Assembly: GCF_001039355.2 (NCBI RefSeq) | Contig: NW_019774447.1 | Location: 84,610-148,609 of the forward strand | Length of the DNA stretch: 64,000 nt | DNA from: Lingula anatina | Lineage: Eukaryota > Brachiopoda > Lingulata > Lingulida > Lingulidae | Reading direction: 5' to 3' | Shown: positions 49,124 to 62,326 of the stretch, in pieces | Layout: every line of letters begins with the position of its first letter | Position numbering within the stretch: the stretch's first letter is position 1 | Position numbers and translations under genes: made by a program | Notes under the pieces: model-generated | What the model was told of the DNA's origin: nothing | What the model saw: the letters and a program-made list of their open reading frames with translations, nothing else | The model's database searches: none

Positions 49124-52100
49124 TTAAGTTTTATAATGTGCGCACTCTGCCGGGTTCTCCAATACATAATAATGGGACTTCTCCGACTTTGATCGCTCTT
49201 GGTTCTCGTCACTATTTCTGATATTTAGATTCACCTCCTCGTAATTATGCGGCAAATTCTTCTGGTCTCTTGAAGGATTTTCTAATTGCAGAGAAGCACT
49301 TGCGGTATCCGAGTCCGTTTCTACAGGAACATCGTCGTAATGCACAGTAGTCTCTGGAATTTTTGACAAAGGCTCCACTTCTTCATAAGGGTTCGGCGCT
49401 CGAGTCTCTTCGGTAATTTTAGGAAGAGTTTCCACGAGGTAAATGGGTTCTGCCTCACTCGGAGAGTATAACGAGTTCTCTTTGATAACTATAGATTCTG
49501 TAGTCGGTCTTTTAGCGTCGCCTTTTATTGGACGGCTGTAAAGTTGACTTAGGTCCTTTTCCTTTTCGTCTAGTTGAGCATTATGTATATCTTGTGTTTG
49601 CTTTAAAAATGGCGTCTGAAGCATGTCTGAGTCTTGATATATTGGATCGTTCTAAAATAAAATTTCAATTTAGGACAACTTATAATTGGATGAAACTATA
49701 CCTCCATCAGTTTCTACACTAAGTAGATAGTTACCCAAATCGTTTCGTTGTGCCATATCAGCAGACGCACGATGTGGACATTTTCTATATTTTAAAAATA
49801 CTTTCAAAAACCGCTGGTTAAAACCATCAGAAAAGCGCTAATCAAAGCCACTTGGAATGGCCTTTTATAGTTTCATCGTATTTACTATTCGGTTCTGCTG
49901 CGAAATTCTGACTTCAAAGCTAAGATTATTGGGACCACATGTAGAACTAAACGTATTTAACTGCATCCCCCGCACCGCTAGCAGTAGAGACAACGTCTGA
50001 CCCTGAGGTCTAGTTCACAGACAGCCGTTCATGCAACTACATAGATTATTGACAGCGGCTTACAACTGAAGGCGACTACCTCCCTCATTTAAACGACTAA
50101 ATTGTTTCAAATAAAAGGGTGTCCTTACCATGTCAACGTTACCTCCGCTTTTGACCCTTTCTTTCTTCTGCCTCCTACAACTTAAAAAAGTAAGAGAGGC
50201 AGATAATTAGATAAATTGTGTAAATTATTTGTATATATCATAATTTCATTTCCTAAGGCAACTTGGATATCTCGCCTTGTTTCCAGCTTGGGGCCCTTTA
50301 AACCTAATGTGATTTAAGTGAGATTGGAGGACACTGGTTTCAACGCAGCGGTTTAACAGTACTATTTTGATAAACAGAATAATGTTGCTTTTAGATCCAA
50401 ATCACGGAAAATATAGATAAAAGTGATGGAATCTTTTGTCCCTGCCTCCATGAACCGATATCAATTTCTAATATCAATCGAAACAAGTTTCTGTTAAATT
50501 CCGGCTACCCTGCAAGCAATGTTTATTGATTTGCAAATTTATACCCTAAAGACTTAAGTGCCGTGGTGGGGGTGGGGGGGGGGGGGCGTAGCCTCTTACA
50601 CACACTGTTGACAACAACTTCAGTCATATAAGCGCAGGAAACATGGGGTCAAGAGGAACTCCCCTTCATTGATAATTGTTTTTTTTTCTAAATGAACCCA
50701 CTAAAATTTGATTCTAGATAGACAGATAGATAGATAGATAGATAGATATTACCTTGACATGGAGTGTCCCCTCGAGCACCTGCAAACAAGCTCCACTAAT
50801 ACAATAGTCACGACTACACCGCCTATCACAGCTCCAGCCACCACCCCAGGAGCCAGTGCACCTTCCTCTTGGGCTGGAACTTAAATATGAAACGAAATTA
50901 TGATTTGGTTAGATTATTGAAAAAATGAATGCACTATTGCATTGAAAGAATTTATATCTTCGCAATAGTAGCCGAAGTGGAGAGAGAGAGACTGGTAGCC
51001 ATTCAGTGAGTGTCGCATCAGACTAAAAAACAAACGGACTGCAGGCATACAAACAAAATAATGACGACAGACAGACAAAAGGAAAGCAGATAAGCAGAGA
51101 GAGAGAGAGAGAGAGAGAGGGGGAAAGAGAGAGAACAAACCTAGATTGGGTGTCGTAATGTCACTCATCGACGTCGTCGTCGACGGCTCAGGCAGCTTCA
51201 CAACCTTCGTCTCATACCCCCGGTAGGGTACGAGCACACAACCCCCCGTCACCTGTCGACATGTACGCGTACGCCTCTGTACGCAGTCCCCGTCCAAAGC
51301 CAATGGATTATTGATCTCAAACAAGTACGGAGTGTCCGATAATTGCTCAGGGCACCATTTCTCCGTCCAGCGCCATTTCCCCGCCGTACCTGTGTCTTCG
51401 GTAAACCTGAAGGCACATATGAAGAACCGCCGACAGTCTCCGGGGAAGGCCACGCGTTTGCCATTGAGATCTTTATCACAGTTTAAGTCAGGAGAGCCAC
51501 ATGGCCGTCTGTGATCTAAAAGGTGAAGTAATGCAGATTTTTTTATCAGAAACCATGGGATATATGTCACACGTATTACATACTATTTACATACTTTTTA
51601 AAACACTACTGTATATCGGCAGTGGCGTTTATAATTGTCACGCCATGGATTTTATAATATAGGCCTATCTGCCGAATTATCAACGCACTTCCACGGTTTG
51701 TATTGTGAATATGTGAGTTTGTAATGTATATTTACCATGTGCATTTACCGGTGATGACGGTTCGGAAACGCCAGATGCAGGGCTCGTGGAGTGAACGGTA
51801 GAGGGGCTGGCAGGGCCATTCTGTGCTAGGATTGTGGAACGTCTTACTCCTTCCTCTGATAGAAAAAAAAATGATGAATTTATTACAATAATAGTAGTAT
51901 AAAATGTAGATAGAATACATAATGTACGTCCACAATTTTGAAAAAAAGACTTGAAGTGTCACAAAAAATGTTACTCACATCCGAAAACATAATCTGCCAC
52001 TACAAACAACCAGTTAGACATCACCATCAATGACCCCNNNNNNNNNNNNGAGAGAGAGGGGGAAAGAGAGAGAACAAACCTAGATTGGGTGTCGTAATGT

Positions 52101-53552
52101 CACTCATCGACGTCGTCGTCGACGGCTCAGGCAGCTTCACAACCTTCGTCTCATACCCCCGGTAGGGTACGAGCACACAACCCCCCGTCACCTGTCGACA
52201 TGTACGCGTACGCCTCTGTACGCAGTCCCCGTCCAAAGCCAATGGATTATTGATCTCAAACAAGTACGGAGTGTCCGATAATTGCTCAGGGCACCATTTC
52301 TCCGTCCAGCGCCATTTCCCCGCCGTACCTGTGTCTTCGGTAAACCTGAAGGCACATATGAAGAACCGCCGACAGTCTCCGGGGAAGGCCACGCGTTTGC
52401 CATTGAGATCTTTATCACAGTTTAAGTCAGGAGAGCCACATGGCCGTCTGTGATCTAAAAGGTGAAGTAATGCAGATTTTTTTTATCAGAAACCATGGGA
52501 TATATGTCACACGTATTACATACTATTTACATACTTTTTAAAACACTACTGTATATCGGCAGTGGCGTTTATAATTGTCACGCCATGGATTTTATAATAT
52601 AGGCCTATCTGCCGAATTATCAACGCACTTCCATTAATCTTATATGGGAAAGGTATAAAGGGGATGATATTTACAAACACGACGGTTTGTATTGTGAATA
52701 TGTGAGTTTGTAATGTATATTTACCATGTGCATTTACCGGTGATGACGGTTCGGAAACGCCAGATGCAGGGCTCGTGGAGTGAACGGTAGAGGGGCTGGC
52801 AGGGCCATTCTGTGCTAGGATTGTGGAACGTCTTACTCCTTCCTCTGATAGAAAAAAAAATGATGAATTTATTACAATAATAGTAGTATAAAATGTAGAT
52901 AGAATACATAATGTACGTCCACAATTTTGAAAAAAAGACTTGAAGTGTCACAAAAAATGTTACTCACATCCGAAAACATAATCTGCCACTACAAACAACC
53001 AGTTAGACATCACCATCAATGACCCCCAATCACCCTCTCTTTCTCTCTCTCTTTCTCTTTTTCTCACACTTACAAACACACAGAGTGCATAATATCCCCC
53101 TTCTCTCCTCTCTTTTTCAACTGTACGTGTTTTTCACATATATCCTTTTGTACCATTACAGCCGTTTCATACCCGCATGGCTCCATTAATAAGTTACGTG
53201 ATACTACCTCACACGTCAGAATCAATAACGAAGTTCGTAACGAGCACAGCATTTTTAGTTTACATCAATTCAACGTGGCTGTGGAAGGAATATCTAATTT
53301 TGCTAGAGATATCTATAAAACCACGCTGCGTTTACCGACATAACACACACAAATATAGATAAAAAATTGAAAACTTTTATCATTATCGTGTTGAGTCATC
53401 TCTGATGATGAACACTAATAACCAACTGTACGTGTACCTGTGGTCGTCAGAGTGGTTGCATTCTGCTGTCCACTAGCCATAAAACGTACGAGGACCAAAT
53501 AATATAAGAAAGGGCCAACGTGTTTGTGGAAACCCAACGCTATTCTTGCCAT
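49124..53552 (-). CDS. CBM14-like type I membrane receptor, paralogue 2
   Basis: Exons: 53438-53552 (signal peptide, MARIALGFHKH...), 52725-52844 or its copy 51736-51855 (Ser/Thr/Pro linker), 52080-52454 or copy 51141-51515 (CBM14), 50753-50879 (membrane helix), 50129-50174 (juxtamembrane RQKKERVKSGG), 49124-49651 (tail). One copy of each gives 436 residues with every phase consistent. The CBM14 domain has PCG, FPGDCRRFFIC and later cysteines. The tail starts NDPIYQDS and has ten tyrosines, with NSLYSPSEAEPIYLV, NPYEEV, NYEEV and HYYVLEN, but no canonical ITAM; YYVL is the clearest YxxL. If both assembled copies are real, the protein would carry two CBM14 units in frame. The S/T/P frame of the linker was preferred because it alone links the phase-1 neighbours, using the donor after CATG. 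Confidence 0.8.
50716..50748 (+). repeat. (GATA)n microsatellite
   Basis: About eight tetranucleotide units immediately downstream (minus sense) of the paralogue 2 membrane exon. Confidence 0.9.
51111..52037 (+). repeat. Duplicated block with linker and CBM14 exons, copy A
   Basis: Repeated at 52050-53025 with near identity, including introns. Twelve Ns (52038-52049) separate the copies, and copy A enters from a GA-rich simple repeat. A 49-base segment present in copy B is missing here between 51692 and 51693, and one T-run differs by a base. This pattern is typical of two haplotypes joined in one scaffold. Confidence 0.9.
52050..53025 (+). repeat. Duplicated block with linker and CBM14 exons, copy B
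   Basis: Second copy of 51111-52037, carrying the extra 49 bases at about 52634-52682. It contains complete linker (52725-52844) and CBM14 (52080-52454) exons with intact splice sites and the same phases as copy A, so no frame evidence tells which copy is genuine. Confidence 0.9.
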
Positions 53553-54799
53553 TTTCACGACGTCGACCAACACCGGCTTGTTAAAGATGGAGATGTGGAC
53601 GCAGAGAGAGCTTTTACACCACCATTTTTCTCTCAGTCTTCTCGTATTTGATGGCCCGCGAGCGGCTGTCGTCGGTTTGTGTGTAACGCCGTTGAAATCA
53701 TACCATTCCACGTGTTCTCTTGCCCGGTAGCGTAATTCTTACAACCTAGATCGCCATTTTTGTCATACTTACCAGCAGGCACTGACCCAATTCATATTGT
53801 AGTAGCTTAAAACGTTAGTCAACAGGATTACTCACGCGTAGACTACGCTTACCTGTATGGCGTCTTAACAGAGTTAAAACGTGCGTAGCGCTTAACAGTG
53901 GAAACAGGGTGATCGAGGCAACGGGTTTCGTGTGGAATGATTCTTTGTGCTTGATGTGACAAAGGAGAACAAAACAAACAAGCTGATCGCTTTTATGTCT
54001 ACACTGTTGATACAACAGGCAGACAAATAAAGGTTAGCGGTGATCTTCAACAAATTTTGAATCATATCCCGTGTTCAAATTGGAACACCCTGTGGGTGCT
54101 TTCTATCCATACTCGTTCGTCTTTAAATGAATAGATTTCTAACAGCTCTTATTTGATTATTTTTTATTGAAGAATCATGACGAAAAAATATGAGTATACT
54201 TCCAAATATTGGTAACTGCATTTTAAGGCACACGTATATGTATATAATCTACTGCATGTACATGTATATCTACACAGCATGGCAGTGTGACTTACAGTCC
54301 ATAGAGTTCATAAACTATTGATCCTTTTGTCAGTTTGTGAAGAGTATTAAGTCAATGTCTCGACAGAAAAGAAGGAAGTCCAATGTGCTATCTACCATAT
54401 ACTACATGTAGGTTATTTTTGGCCACAAAAATCAGTCCGTCATGGAGAAAAGGCATGTGAAGTCATTAGCAAAAGGTCTATAGGCAGGGACTAAAAAGGA
54501 AGATCAGTTTATATTCCTTGAAATATATTGATGATTTAACAAATAGCAAATGGCTAGTAAAATTACTACCACTAATTAATTATTATGGAAGAGTATTGTA
54601 AGTTATGAAAAGCAACTGGATACACCTTTATAAACAGCTCTCCGAGAAAAACAATATTTCATATCAATATACTCTGTTTTTATAAGGTATAAAATCCCAA
54701 TGTGACCAGCACATGGTATAAAAATTATTTGGCGTTAAAATCTAATAATATTGGAATGTATGAATGAAAAAAAAGGAATAGTTCACCAACCGGTGAAAG
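53553..54799. other. Spacer between paralogues 2 and 3
   Basis: AT-rich DNA including the presumed promoter and 5' UTR of paralogue 2 and the 3' UTR of paralogue 3. No additional exon or RNA gene was recognised. Confidence 0.5.
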
Positions 54800-57700
54800 C
54801 TAAGCGACGCTGCTTTCTTTTAACTGGGCAGTATTTTCATAAACCTCAGTTGAGCGTTCTAGTTCACTGTATGTGTGAGGTTCAGATGCAGCCACTACAA
54901 GATGGCTATATCCAGATTCATCCGTACTGCTTTGTTTACGCAGAACCTTAGCATATGGAGGATGTTTCGGTTTCGTTTTCAGCTCAGGTGTCATAGATTT
55001 AGTGCCCGTGTCGCGTCTTTTGATTGAATCTCCAGCCAAAGTTTCAGCTACCGTATCATAATACACGTCATCTGATCCCACGTGACCTGCCAGGTCGTAG
55101 TGCGCTTGCGCGGCCGTGTTGTCGTCTGCTGAAAAAGCAGGATTATCGTTTGACGCCAAAGAGTATGTTGGTTCTACTTGGGGGTCATCGGCAAAGTGAT
55201 ATACAGGTTCTTCTTTGCCATTGTCGTTGACGGAATATAGCGAATTGGTTCGGTGTACGAACGCGGGACTTTTCTGGACTTCATTGTTATTGTGAGCTGC
55301 TGCCAAGATCGTGGCTTTGGTTCTGAGAGGTTCTGGTTGCGAATCGTTAGCATACGTTTGGTCAGGTAGTTCTGTGTAAATATCCTCAGAATCAACGATA
55401 TACGTGGGTGATTCTATTACTCTTTTCTCGGAGTCCCGGTACATTGGATCGTGCTACGGAGTAAAAGAAAAAAAAATGTCGAGAATAAAAGTCTTAATAT
55501 CAATTGTAAAAACATCACTTTGCTTTATATTCAAGTTAAAAAGATTTCCAAAGGATGTATTGAACGTGTTATTTATTCAATACTATTATTATCTTTGATT
55601 TAATCATCCTAGATTTCATCTACAGTACATGTTGTTGACAAAATAGGGAAAGTACAACACATGTGTAATAAATATCACAAGTTAATGTTTTCAATGAACA
55701 TGGTTACGTGAATTATTACACGTATATAGGTGTGGATAAATGTATGCACTATTATAGTAACCATACATAAAACAGAAAATAAAACTTACCATATCTGCAG
55801 CGCCGCCCTTTTCCTTCAGTTTAAATCTCTCGAAGATACTAAAAAACAATTGAAAGATCAATTTCATGCTTTGCTCGTTTCACTTTTTAATGGAATGTGA
55901 TAAGATGTAAAATACGAAATAGCTGAAGAAATAGCTTCAATCTCTGTCTAACTGATGCAAATAGCCATAGATTGCTTTGAATGTGACATCATGGATTAAC
56001 TACATGAAGTAAATAGTCATCTTTATTATACTTTATATAACTCCAATATCGTATCTGAAAAGAAACAATACAATTAACTGTAGGCCTTTATACAACATAA
56101 CAGAAAAACAAAACAAATACCTTGGAACATATCAGGCAAAAAAAAAAAAAAAAAAAAAAAAAAGGAAAAAAATTACCTTAACACCCATTCCTTCCTCCGC
56201 CACCAAAGAAATCCCACCAAGATCAAACCCAGCACGAGCAAGGTGCCGATTACTCCGCCAGCGACAGCACCGCCATCTACACCGCTGGTTTGCTTCTCTG
56301 TACTTTCGGGAAAGTTTCCTGAATTGTTACCTGGTAACGGAGATAAACTTGGACTGCTTGAAGGAGGGTCTGAAGGCGGTGTCGGAACAGGCGTTGATGA
56401 TACTGTAGATGTTGATCTAGGTGTTGACGTTGTTCTTGGAGTTGTTGTGGTCGGAATGCTGGTTGTTGGCGGTGGCGTCGTAGTTGGCGTCGTAGTTGGC
56501 GTGGCGCAAGTTACCGGAGAACAATCTGCGTTCCTCTGACAATATCCTGTAAGATCATCAAGCGGGACGAAAGCTTTATTTCTGCCACAGTTCTTTTTCT
56601 CCCATATAAATGTCCCATCTGCAGTGAAGGCGCACCTGAAATATCACCAATAATGAAGATTTATTCAGGACCTGTGTATAAGCAAGGCACCCCGGCTAAG
56701 CTGGAACCAAGTTGTCAGACTTTTCAAATAGAGTGAAAAAGGTTTAATAACAATTAAGGAAATGATATTTGGATGGAAGGTAGCAAAGAACAAAAAATTT
56801 AATGTATTACAAGATTTTGCCATTTTAATAGTTCTTGAAAAATTGTCGTTTACAAAGTACCTGAAATATTTCTGGCAATCGCCTGGAACTGCGAATCGTC
56901 CTAGCGTATAATCTATGGCAGTGCACGCTCTACTGTTGTATCCACAAGGCCAGTCTGAAAATTTCAACAATTGTTGGTTTTAAAAGTATAATACTTGCAA
57001 TCAAACGTTATCTCTCATTTTCTTTTATTAAGGTATCAAAATACTTTCATATTTTTTATAGTAAAATGGTCCTGATTTATTTTGTTAAACATATTTCATT
57101 TATCTTATATTATTCTTCTCCTTGCATGAAATTAACTAAAGATCGCTACATCATAAATGCCTCTTGACTTTTAAATTGTTCATTCGTCTATCACAGTACG
57201 TTTTCATTCTCATCTTCCGTTTACTTTCTGGCATTGGGATCACAATTGATCACACACGGAAACACCATTCCCTTTCGAAATTAAATCTCTTGCTGAGCAA
57301 CTTGATATAAATCGCAAATAAATGAATAAACGTCAAATCGCATAACACGATTTTTTCTGTATGAGATAGTATTTCAGTCCCTGTTTAAACAGGGTACGGT
57401 GTGTACACATGAAATGTTGACATACAATATTATAAGGTGTCTGTTATGACGTCACACAAGTGCCTGTCATCGAACTAGTATTGGACAAACGGTGTAGGCT
57501 CCCCTGTGAACTGGATATATTTGCACTAGATGCTTTTTCGGCATGAGACTCGGTCAAGTCTCAAACAAAATAATATGTACTTGTGTTATAGCATATATTT
57601 AAAGGAGAATAGTTATAAACAACTACAAGTATGGCAATAAACCTCCACGGGTTTAGTTAGCCATCTTTGATTTTGTAAGCACATATATCGAACCAAGACA

Positions 57701-59627
57701 CGAAACACGAGGCGTATTAAATCATTCTAGTTCTTTTTGTTTCATTGCATGTAATAATGAAATTATTCAACCATTGTGTATATTAATCTGATAAAATACG
57801 CATGAAACGGAAATTACTTTACCATCTCTGGTTTTAGAAAGGTCAAATAAATAAAATGATACCGACAAAAATTAAAGGAAAAGTTAGGAGTAATTGGTAA
57901 AATTATTATGTTTTACTCTTAAAAAGAGATGTAGCGGTTGGATGGAAGCTTTTTAAAAAACCGATTGCTTCCTCTAAAAGGCAAATGTCTATATTTGCAT
58001 GGGATAAGTTCTCTTGGTTGTGGAAGCCACCCTTTACATGTGAATACTTTAAAGAGATGGGAAATCCAACCACATGATACTTCTGCACTTCTCGGTAAGT
58101 CTATCGCGTTTATAAATATTCTGCTCTGTGGTTCGTCCATACAAAATTGTTAGGTAGGGCATTTTGGTGGACTAATTTTAATAAGCCGGCAGTAGAATAT
58201 TGCTGCAATCTGACAAGAAGCTTCACTCCTCTCAGTCAGATCAGGGGCGGATTTAGGCCGTCTTCTGGGTCTTCCAGAAGACGGTCAGATTTTCAATTTT
58301 GCATTGACGGGTATCTAATTTTTTTTTTCGGAAGCCGGTCAAAATGGAGGATGGATCAACAACGATAATTTGGAAGACTGACAGAAAATATCTCTGGATC
58401 CGCCCCCCCACTCTCTCTCTCTCTCTCTCTGACACACAAACACACATGCTCTCTCTCTTTCGATGGCATCGGACTTTAATATAAAATCTTTATTGTCATC
58501 TGAGAAACCTCAGTTGTTAAACACAGTAATTGAATACAGTAATTTAGCAAAGGCATAAAGATGAGAACATATAATTTCATAAGAATTAAACCTATCCACG
58601 CTTCAAAGCGCCCAAACCATGATACACTTAACATTTGAATCATCTTTTCTTTAGTTGCAAAATGAAGTCTGTCAAGTTGCGACCATGCGTCCACCGAAGT
58701 AATTATTATCATTAACTTACTTGCCGTTGGTAATTATATGTATAAGATATCTTGTGGCTGTTGGTGATATGTAGATGTCGTTTTTTTTTGTAAAATTAAA
58801 CGATAGCAATATGGACCCAGTATATAAATTATGCGCCATCACATTAACTGTACACGTAGGACCTACATGTATATGTAACATTTAAGAGTAACTCACACTT
58901 AGCTGTGTCAGGATAACTGCAGTCTAGCATTAAATATATGCGTTGATGGCGGTGACATAATACACCTTGTGTAAAGGATCAATAAATATACAGGTCAGCT
59001 TATACATACTATAGTATAGATTAACCGGATTTGCTGACCGAGAGAAAAGACCCTTGAATTGAGTCCTGGTGTCAAATGACCACCCGGAGTAATGTTTTTA
59101 TGGTTTGTTTGCAGCCAGATTTTCAAGTTTGTCAGAATGTGAGAATGGATGATATGAGAAAGAAACAACTATGAGTAAAACAGCATCGTGATCGTTCGCG
59201 GTTGCACCATGCATTTACGTTTATATGCGTGTGTGTGTGTGTGGTGTGTGTCTGTGTTTTAACATTAAATGTTTTGCGGTTATCAAGTTAATTGTTAAAA
59301 AGAATAAAATTCTGTAACACGATTTTGGGCGTTTTTAGTTTAAATTTTCATTTAGAGAAACAGGCCCTTGAGGCTAAAAATGTATATATATATAGGAACG
59401 TAAACCTGTTTATCTCCACAAATATAAGCCTTTTGTAGAGACATCTGAGAATTAGTCTGTGCACTCACCTGAAAACCCTACTATACACCGACATACACTG
59501 TGAAAGTGTCATGTCAGACACACTTACCTTGAGCGTTAACGGTGGTTGATATACTCCACAGAAATAGACAAATTACTCCACACAGCCTGGTAAACCAGTG
59601 CAGAGATCCGCGTTTTAATGTCATCAT
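54800..59627 (-). CDS. CBM14-like type I membrane receptor with paired YxxL, paralogue 3
   Basis: Exons 59528-59627, 56861-56954, 56177-56635, 55790-55838 and 54800-55453 join in phases 1, 2, 2, 0 to give 451 residues. The signal peptide ends WSISTTVNAQ. The CBM14 domain is split over two exons (WPCGYNSRAC, FAVPGDCQKYF, then RCAFTADG and SPVTC), unlike its neighbours. A mucin-like Thr/Pro/Ser linker of roughly 75 residues precedes the helix (GGVIGTLLVLGLILVGFLWW) and a basic stop-transfer. The tail starts HDPMYRDS, has 14 tyrosines and carries YTEL, NSLYSV, DDVYYDTVAE and YSHL-x9-YSEL, a loose ITAM (the spacing is longer than the classical 6-8). A TATA-like TTTATATAAC lies at 59651-59660, close to the ATG. 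Intron 1 is about 2.6 kb and holds a MITE. Role inferred as for paralogue 1. Confidence 0.85.
56137..56163 (+). repeat. Poly-A tract
   Basis: About 27 A residues in the intron just downstream (minus sense) of the paralogue 3 membrane exon. Confidence 0.9.
58242..58409 (+). mobile_element. MITE with CAGGGGCGGAT termini, copy 3
   Basis: Runs from CAGGGGCGGATTTAGGCCG to CTGGATCCGCCCCCCC, giving inverted-repeat ends. The interior matches the copies at 4762 and 20342 (GTCTTCTGGGTCTTC, GGATGGATCAACAA, ATAATTTGGAAGA). It lies in intron 1 of paralogue 3 and is followed by a CT tract. Confidence 0.7.
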
Positions 59628-61171
59628 CGGTATAAGGCATCCAGCGCCTTGTTATATAAAGAATTATGTTTGTATGAAAGCCACTGAGGAAAGTCTTATT
59701 CCTTTCCCCCAACGTGAACAGCAACAATAACTAAGAAAATGATCTTTTCGTTCTGTTCCTAAATAAAACATGTCCCATCTTCGAGAAAATAATGTAGTGA
59801 CCAACGGACGTCTTGTGGTCAGTCTTCAACCGCCCATCGTAGTGGTCAAATATGCCCAAGCAAGATAATGGTGGCCGCGCACCGAGGCCCAAGTGTTTAC
59901 TCACTGATTGTCACGTGATCGGAGACAAAGACGCTGATTCAAAGGTAAACAATAATAGGGGCGCGGAAGTGGAAGTTTTGACACGCTGTCGCAGTATAAA
60001 GGCTGTTGGGTTGGGGTCATAATGTCATAAACAGATACAACGGGTCACATACTTTGCGATTTCTTCACTGGAAGAAGGCAGGAAATATATTGGTGCCCCC
60101 CTGCTTAAGCGTACATGTACGCCTACTGAGTCCTAGTGTACCGTGACTTCGCATTTATTTTTTCCCCAGAAGAAAAAGTCTGACACGAAAATACCTGTAG
60201 AAAATACAACCTACAATGACATACCAGTACTCTAACGTTAGTTATATGTTAGTATAATTATAACATTTTATGAGCAAAGGGCATGCAGTTGGACAATGTT
60301 TCCGTTTATACCGTATAAGGGTGTTAACAAAAAATACCTCTACTTTTTAAGTTTTTCCGAAAAGATAAATAAGGTGACAAGTCTCCTTTCGGCAAGGAAT
60401 CTGCAGTATTTTTCTATTTCTTTTTAAGATTAAATAACAGAACTGGGCATAATGAACCTCGGGTCAAAACAAAATATTGTGTTTCACTTGATTTTTTCCT
60501 ACGGCAAATGTTTTAGCAAGTGACAGCTAGGTTTTGGAAAGAAAAACGCACCAATTTATAAGACCATCGACAAAAATACATACAATTTTTTCTGTTGGCA
60601 CAATTGCGCCAGTTTTACTCGAAAAGGACCTGCGAGTTATTTTAAGTACAGGCGATTTCGAATATATGTGCTAATAATAATATATCTGCGCTAATAATAA
60701 TAAAAGTGCACTCACGTTTATTCAAGCAGGGCTGTATTAGAGATAGACCCTTCTCAAGTGTATTTACTCATCTTGACCTACTCTGTTTTAAATTCACTTA
60801 TCTTATAATTCGAACTCAGGATTAATTTGCAGTTAGTCTTCTTATCAATGCTGACTCAACTTAAAAATTAGTTCTCTAGAAAAATTGTCCCCAAACGGTG
60901 AATATTTTATTATAACAATAATAGAAATACAGTTGTCAGGCTTAAGCATATAAGTATAATACAAGATTCAACTATCACAGATAGTTTTTCTTTTGTTTTA
61001 TTTCAGAATTAAAGAATTCGAAAGGAATTCACCGTTCTGTGATAGTTAGACCAGTTGTTTCACTCGCTTGGCATTGCATATAACCGGTAGTAAGCACTGA
61101 TAGTCTTTTTGCAGATTAATATAAAATTCAAACTCGAATGTCATGTCATCGTGTCTATTGACACACACACA

Positions 61172-61205
<34 letters not shown>

Positions 61206-61265
61206 CACTCACACAAGCACAAGGTCATTATGCACATATAATATCAAACTGAAAATTAAAATAAA
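59628..61265. other. Spacer between paralogues 3 and 4
   Basis: Contains the paralogue 3 promoter region, AT-rich sequence and a composite CA/CT microsatellite at 61160-61202. No gene was seen. Confidence 0.5.
61160..61202 (+). repeat. (CA)n(CT)n microsatellite
   Basis: About seven CA units run directly into about fifteen CT units, just beyond the stop of paralogue 4. Confidence 0.95.
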
Positions 61266-62290
61266 TTATTTTGAAGTTGGTGTATTGTAACTAATTAATT
61301 CTAAATAACAAGGTTCTGTCTCGTTGATATCTGCCAGACCAATTTTCTCGTATTTCATACCCTCAGAAATCCTGCTGTAATAAACATCACCGTCCACGTG
61401 CTCACGTGACAGATCCTCATATTCGCTCCCATTTCCACACTCTTTAAACCGCGTTCTGTCCAACGCAGAGTTTTGGTGCGAGTACGCATAGGAATACACG
61501 TTGTTACCATTTTCCCCCTGGGTGGGAGGAGTTATTGGGACATGGTATATTGGGCTCTCCGGTCCACCTAGGTAGAGGGAATTCTCTCTCATTTCTACTG
61601 GTTCATTGCCCTGTCTGGCCTTATAAGTTTGTGCATACGTCCCCTTTATATTACCCTCTGAGTCATCCGACAAAAGAACTGCCCGACTGTCGGTGCTACT
61701 TCTCCGGTCATCTCCGCGGCCATAAAGGGAGTTGTCTTTCAAATGTAACTGATCAGAATTATTTTTCTTGTCCACAGGAAGAGCGGTGTGGTAAAGGGGG
61801 ATGTTTTGGTAAGTGAGTTCTGCCATATTTTTGTCCTTGGCAGATGTGTTGTGTCTTTGCTGTGTGGTTTCTCTGGGACTTGGTTCGTTGATTTGGTCCT
61901 CTGTCAGCTTTAGATCGGAGAAAATGACTTCAGATGGGTTTTGATACGTGTTACGATCCTAGAAATAATGAGGTGACAAGGCAATATACATGTAACTCTG
62001 TACAAAATAGTTACTGGGATTTTCTAGTAGAACAGAAAACATAAAAGTTCTTATCTGTACTGATAATATCCATTCCTCATTCATACAGTATATATAATAT
62101 TTCGTTTAATTAACAAAATAGTAAGATTTGTGAACTGCAACTTTCTAAAATTCATTGGATTATAATATTTTAACTGAAACGTTTATTTTATGCAAACTTA
62201 CATGCATCGGGTTTGATTTTGCAATCCCCTTTCTCTTGGTTGAACATTTAAAAATCCTGAAAAGAGTAATACAAGTAGATGGGTCACTGT

Positions 62291-62326
<36 letters not shown>

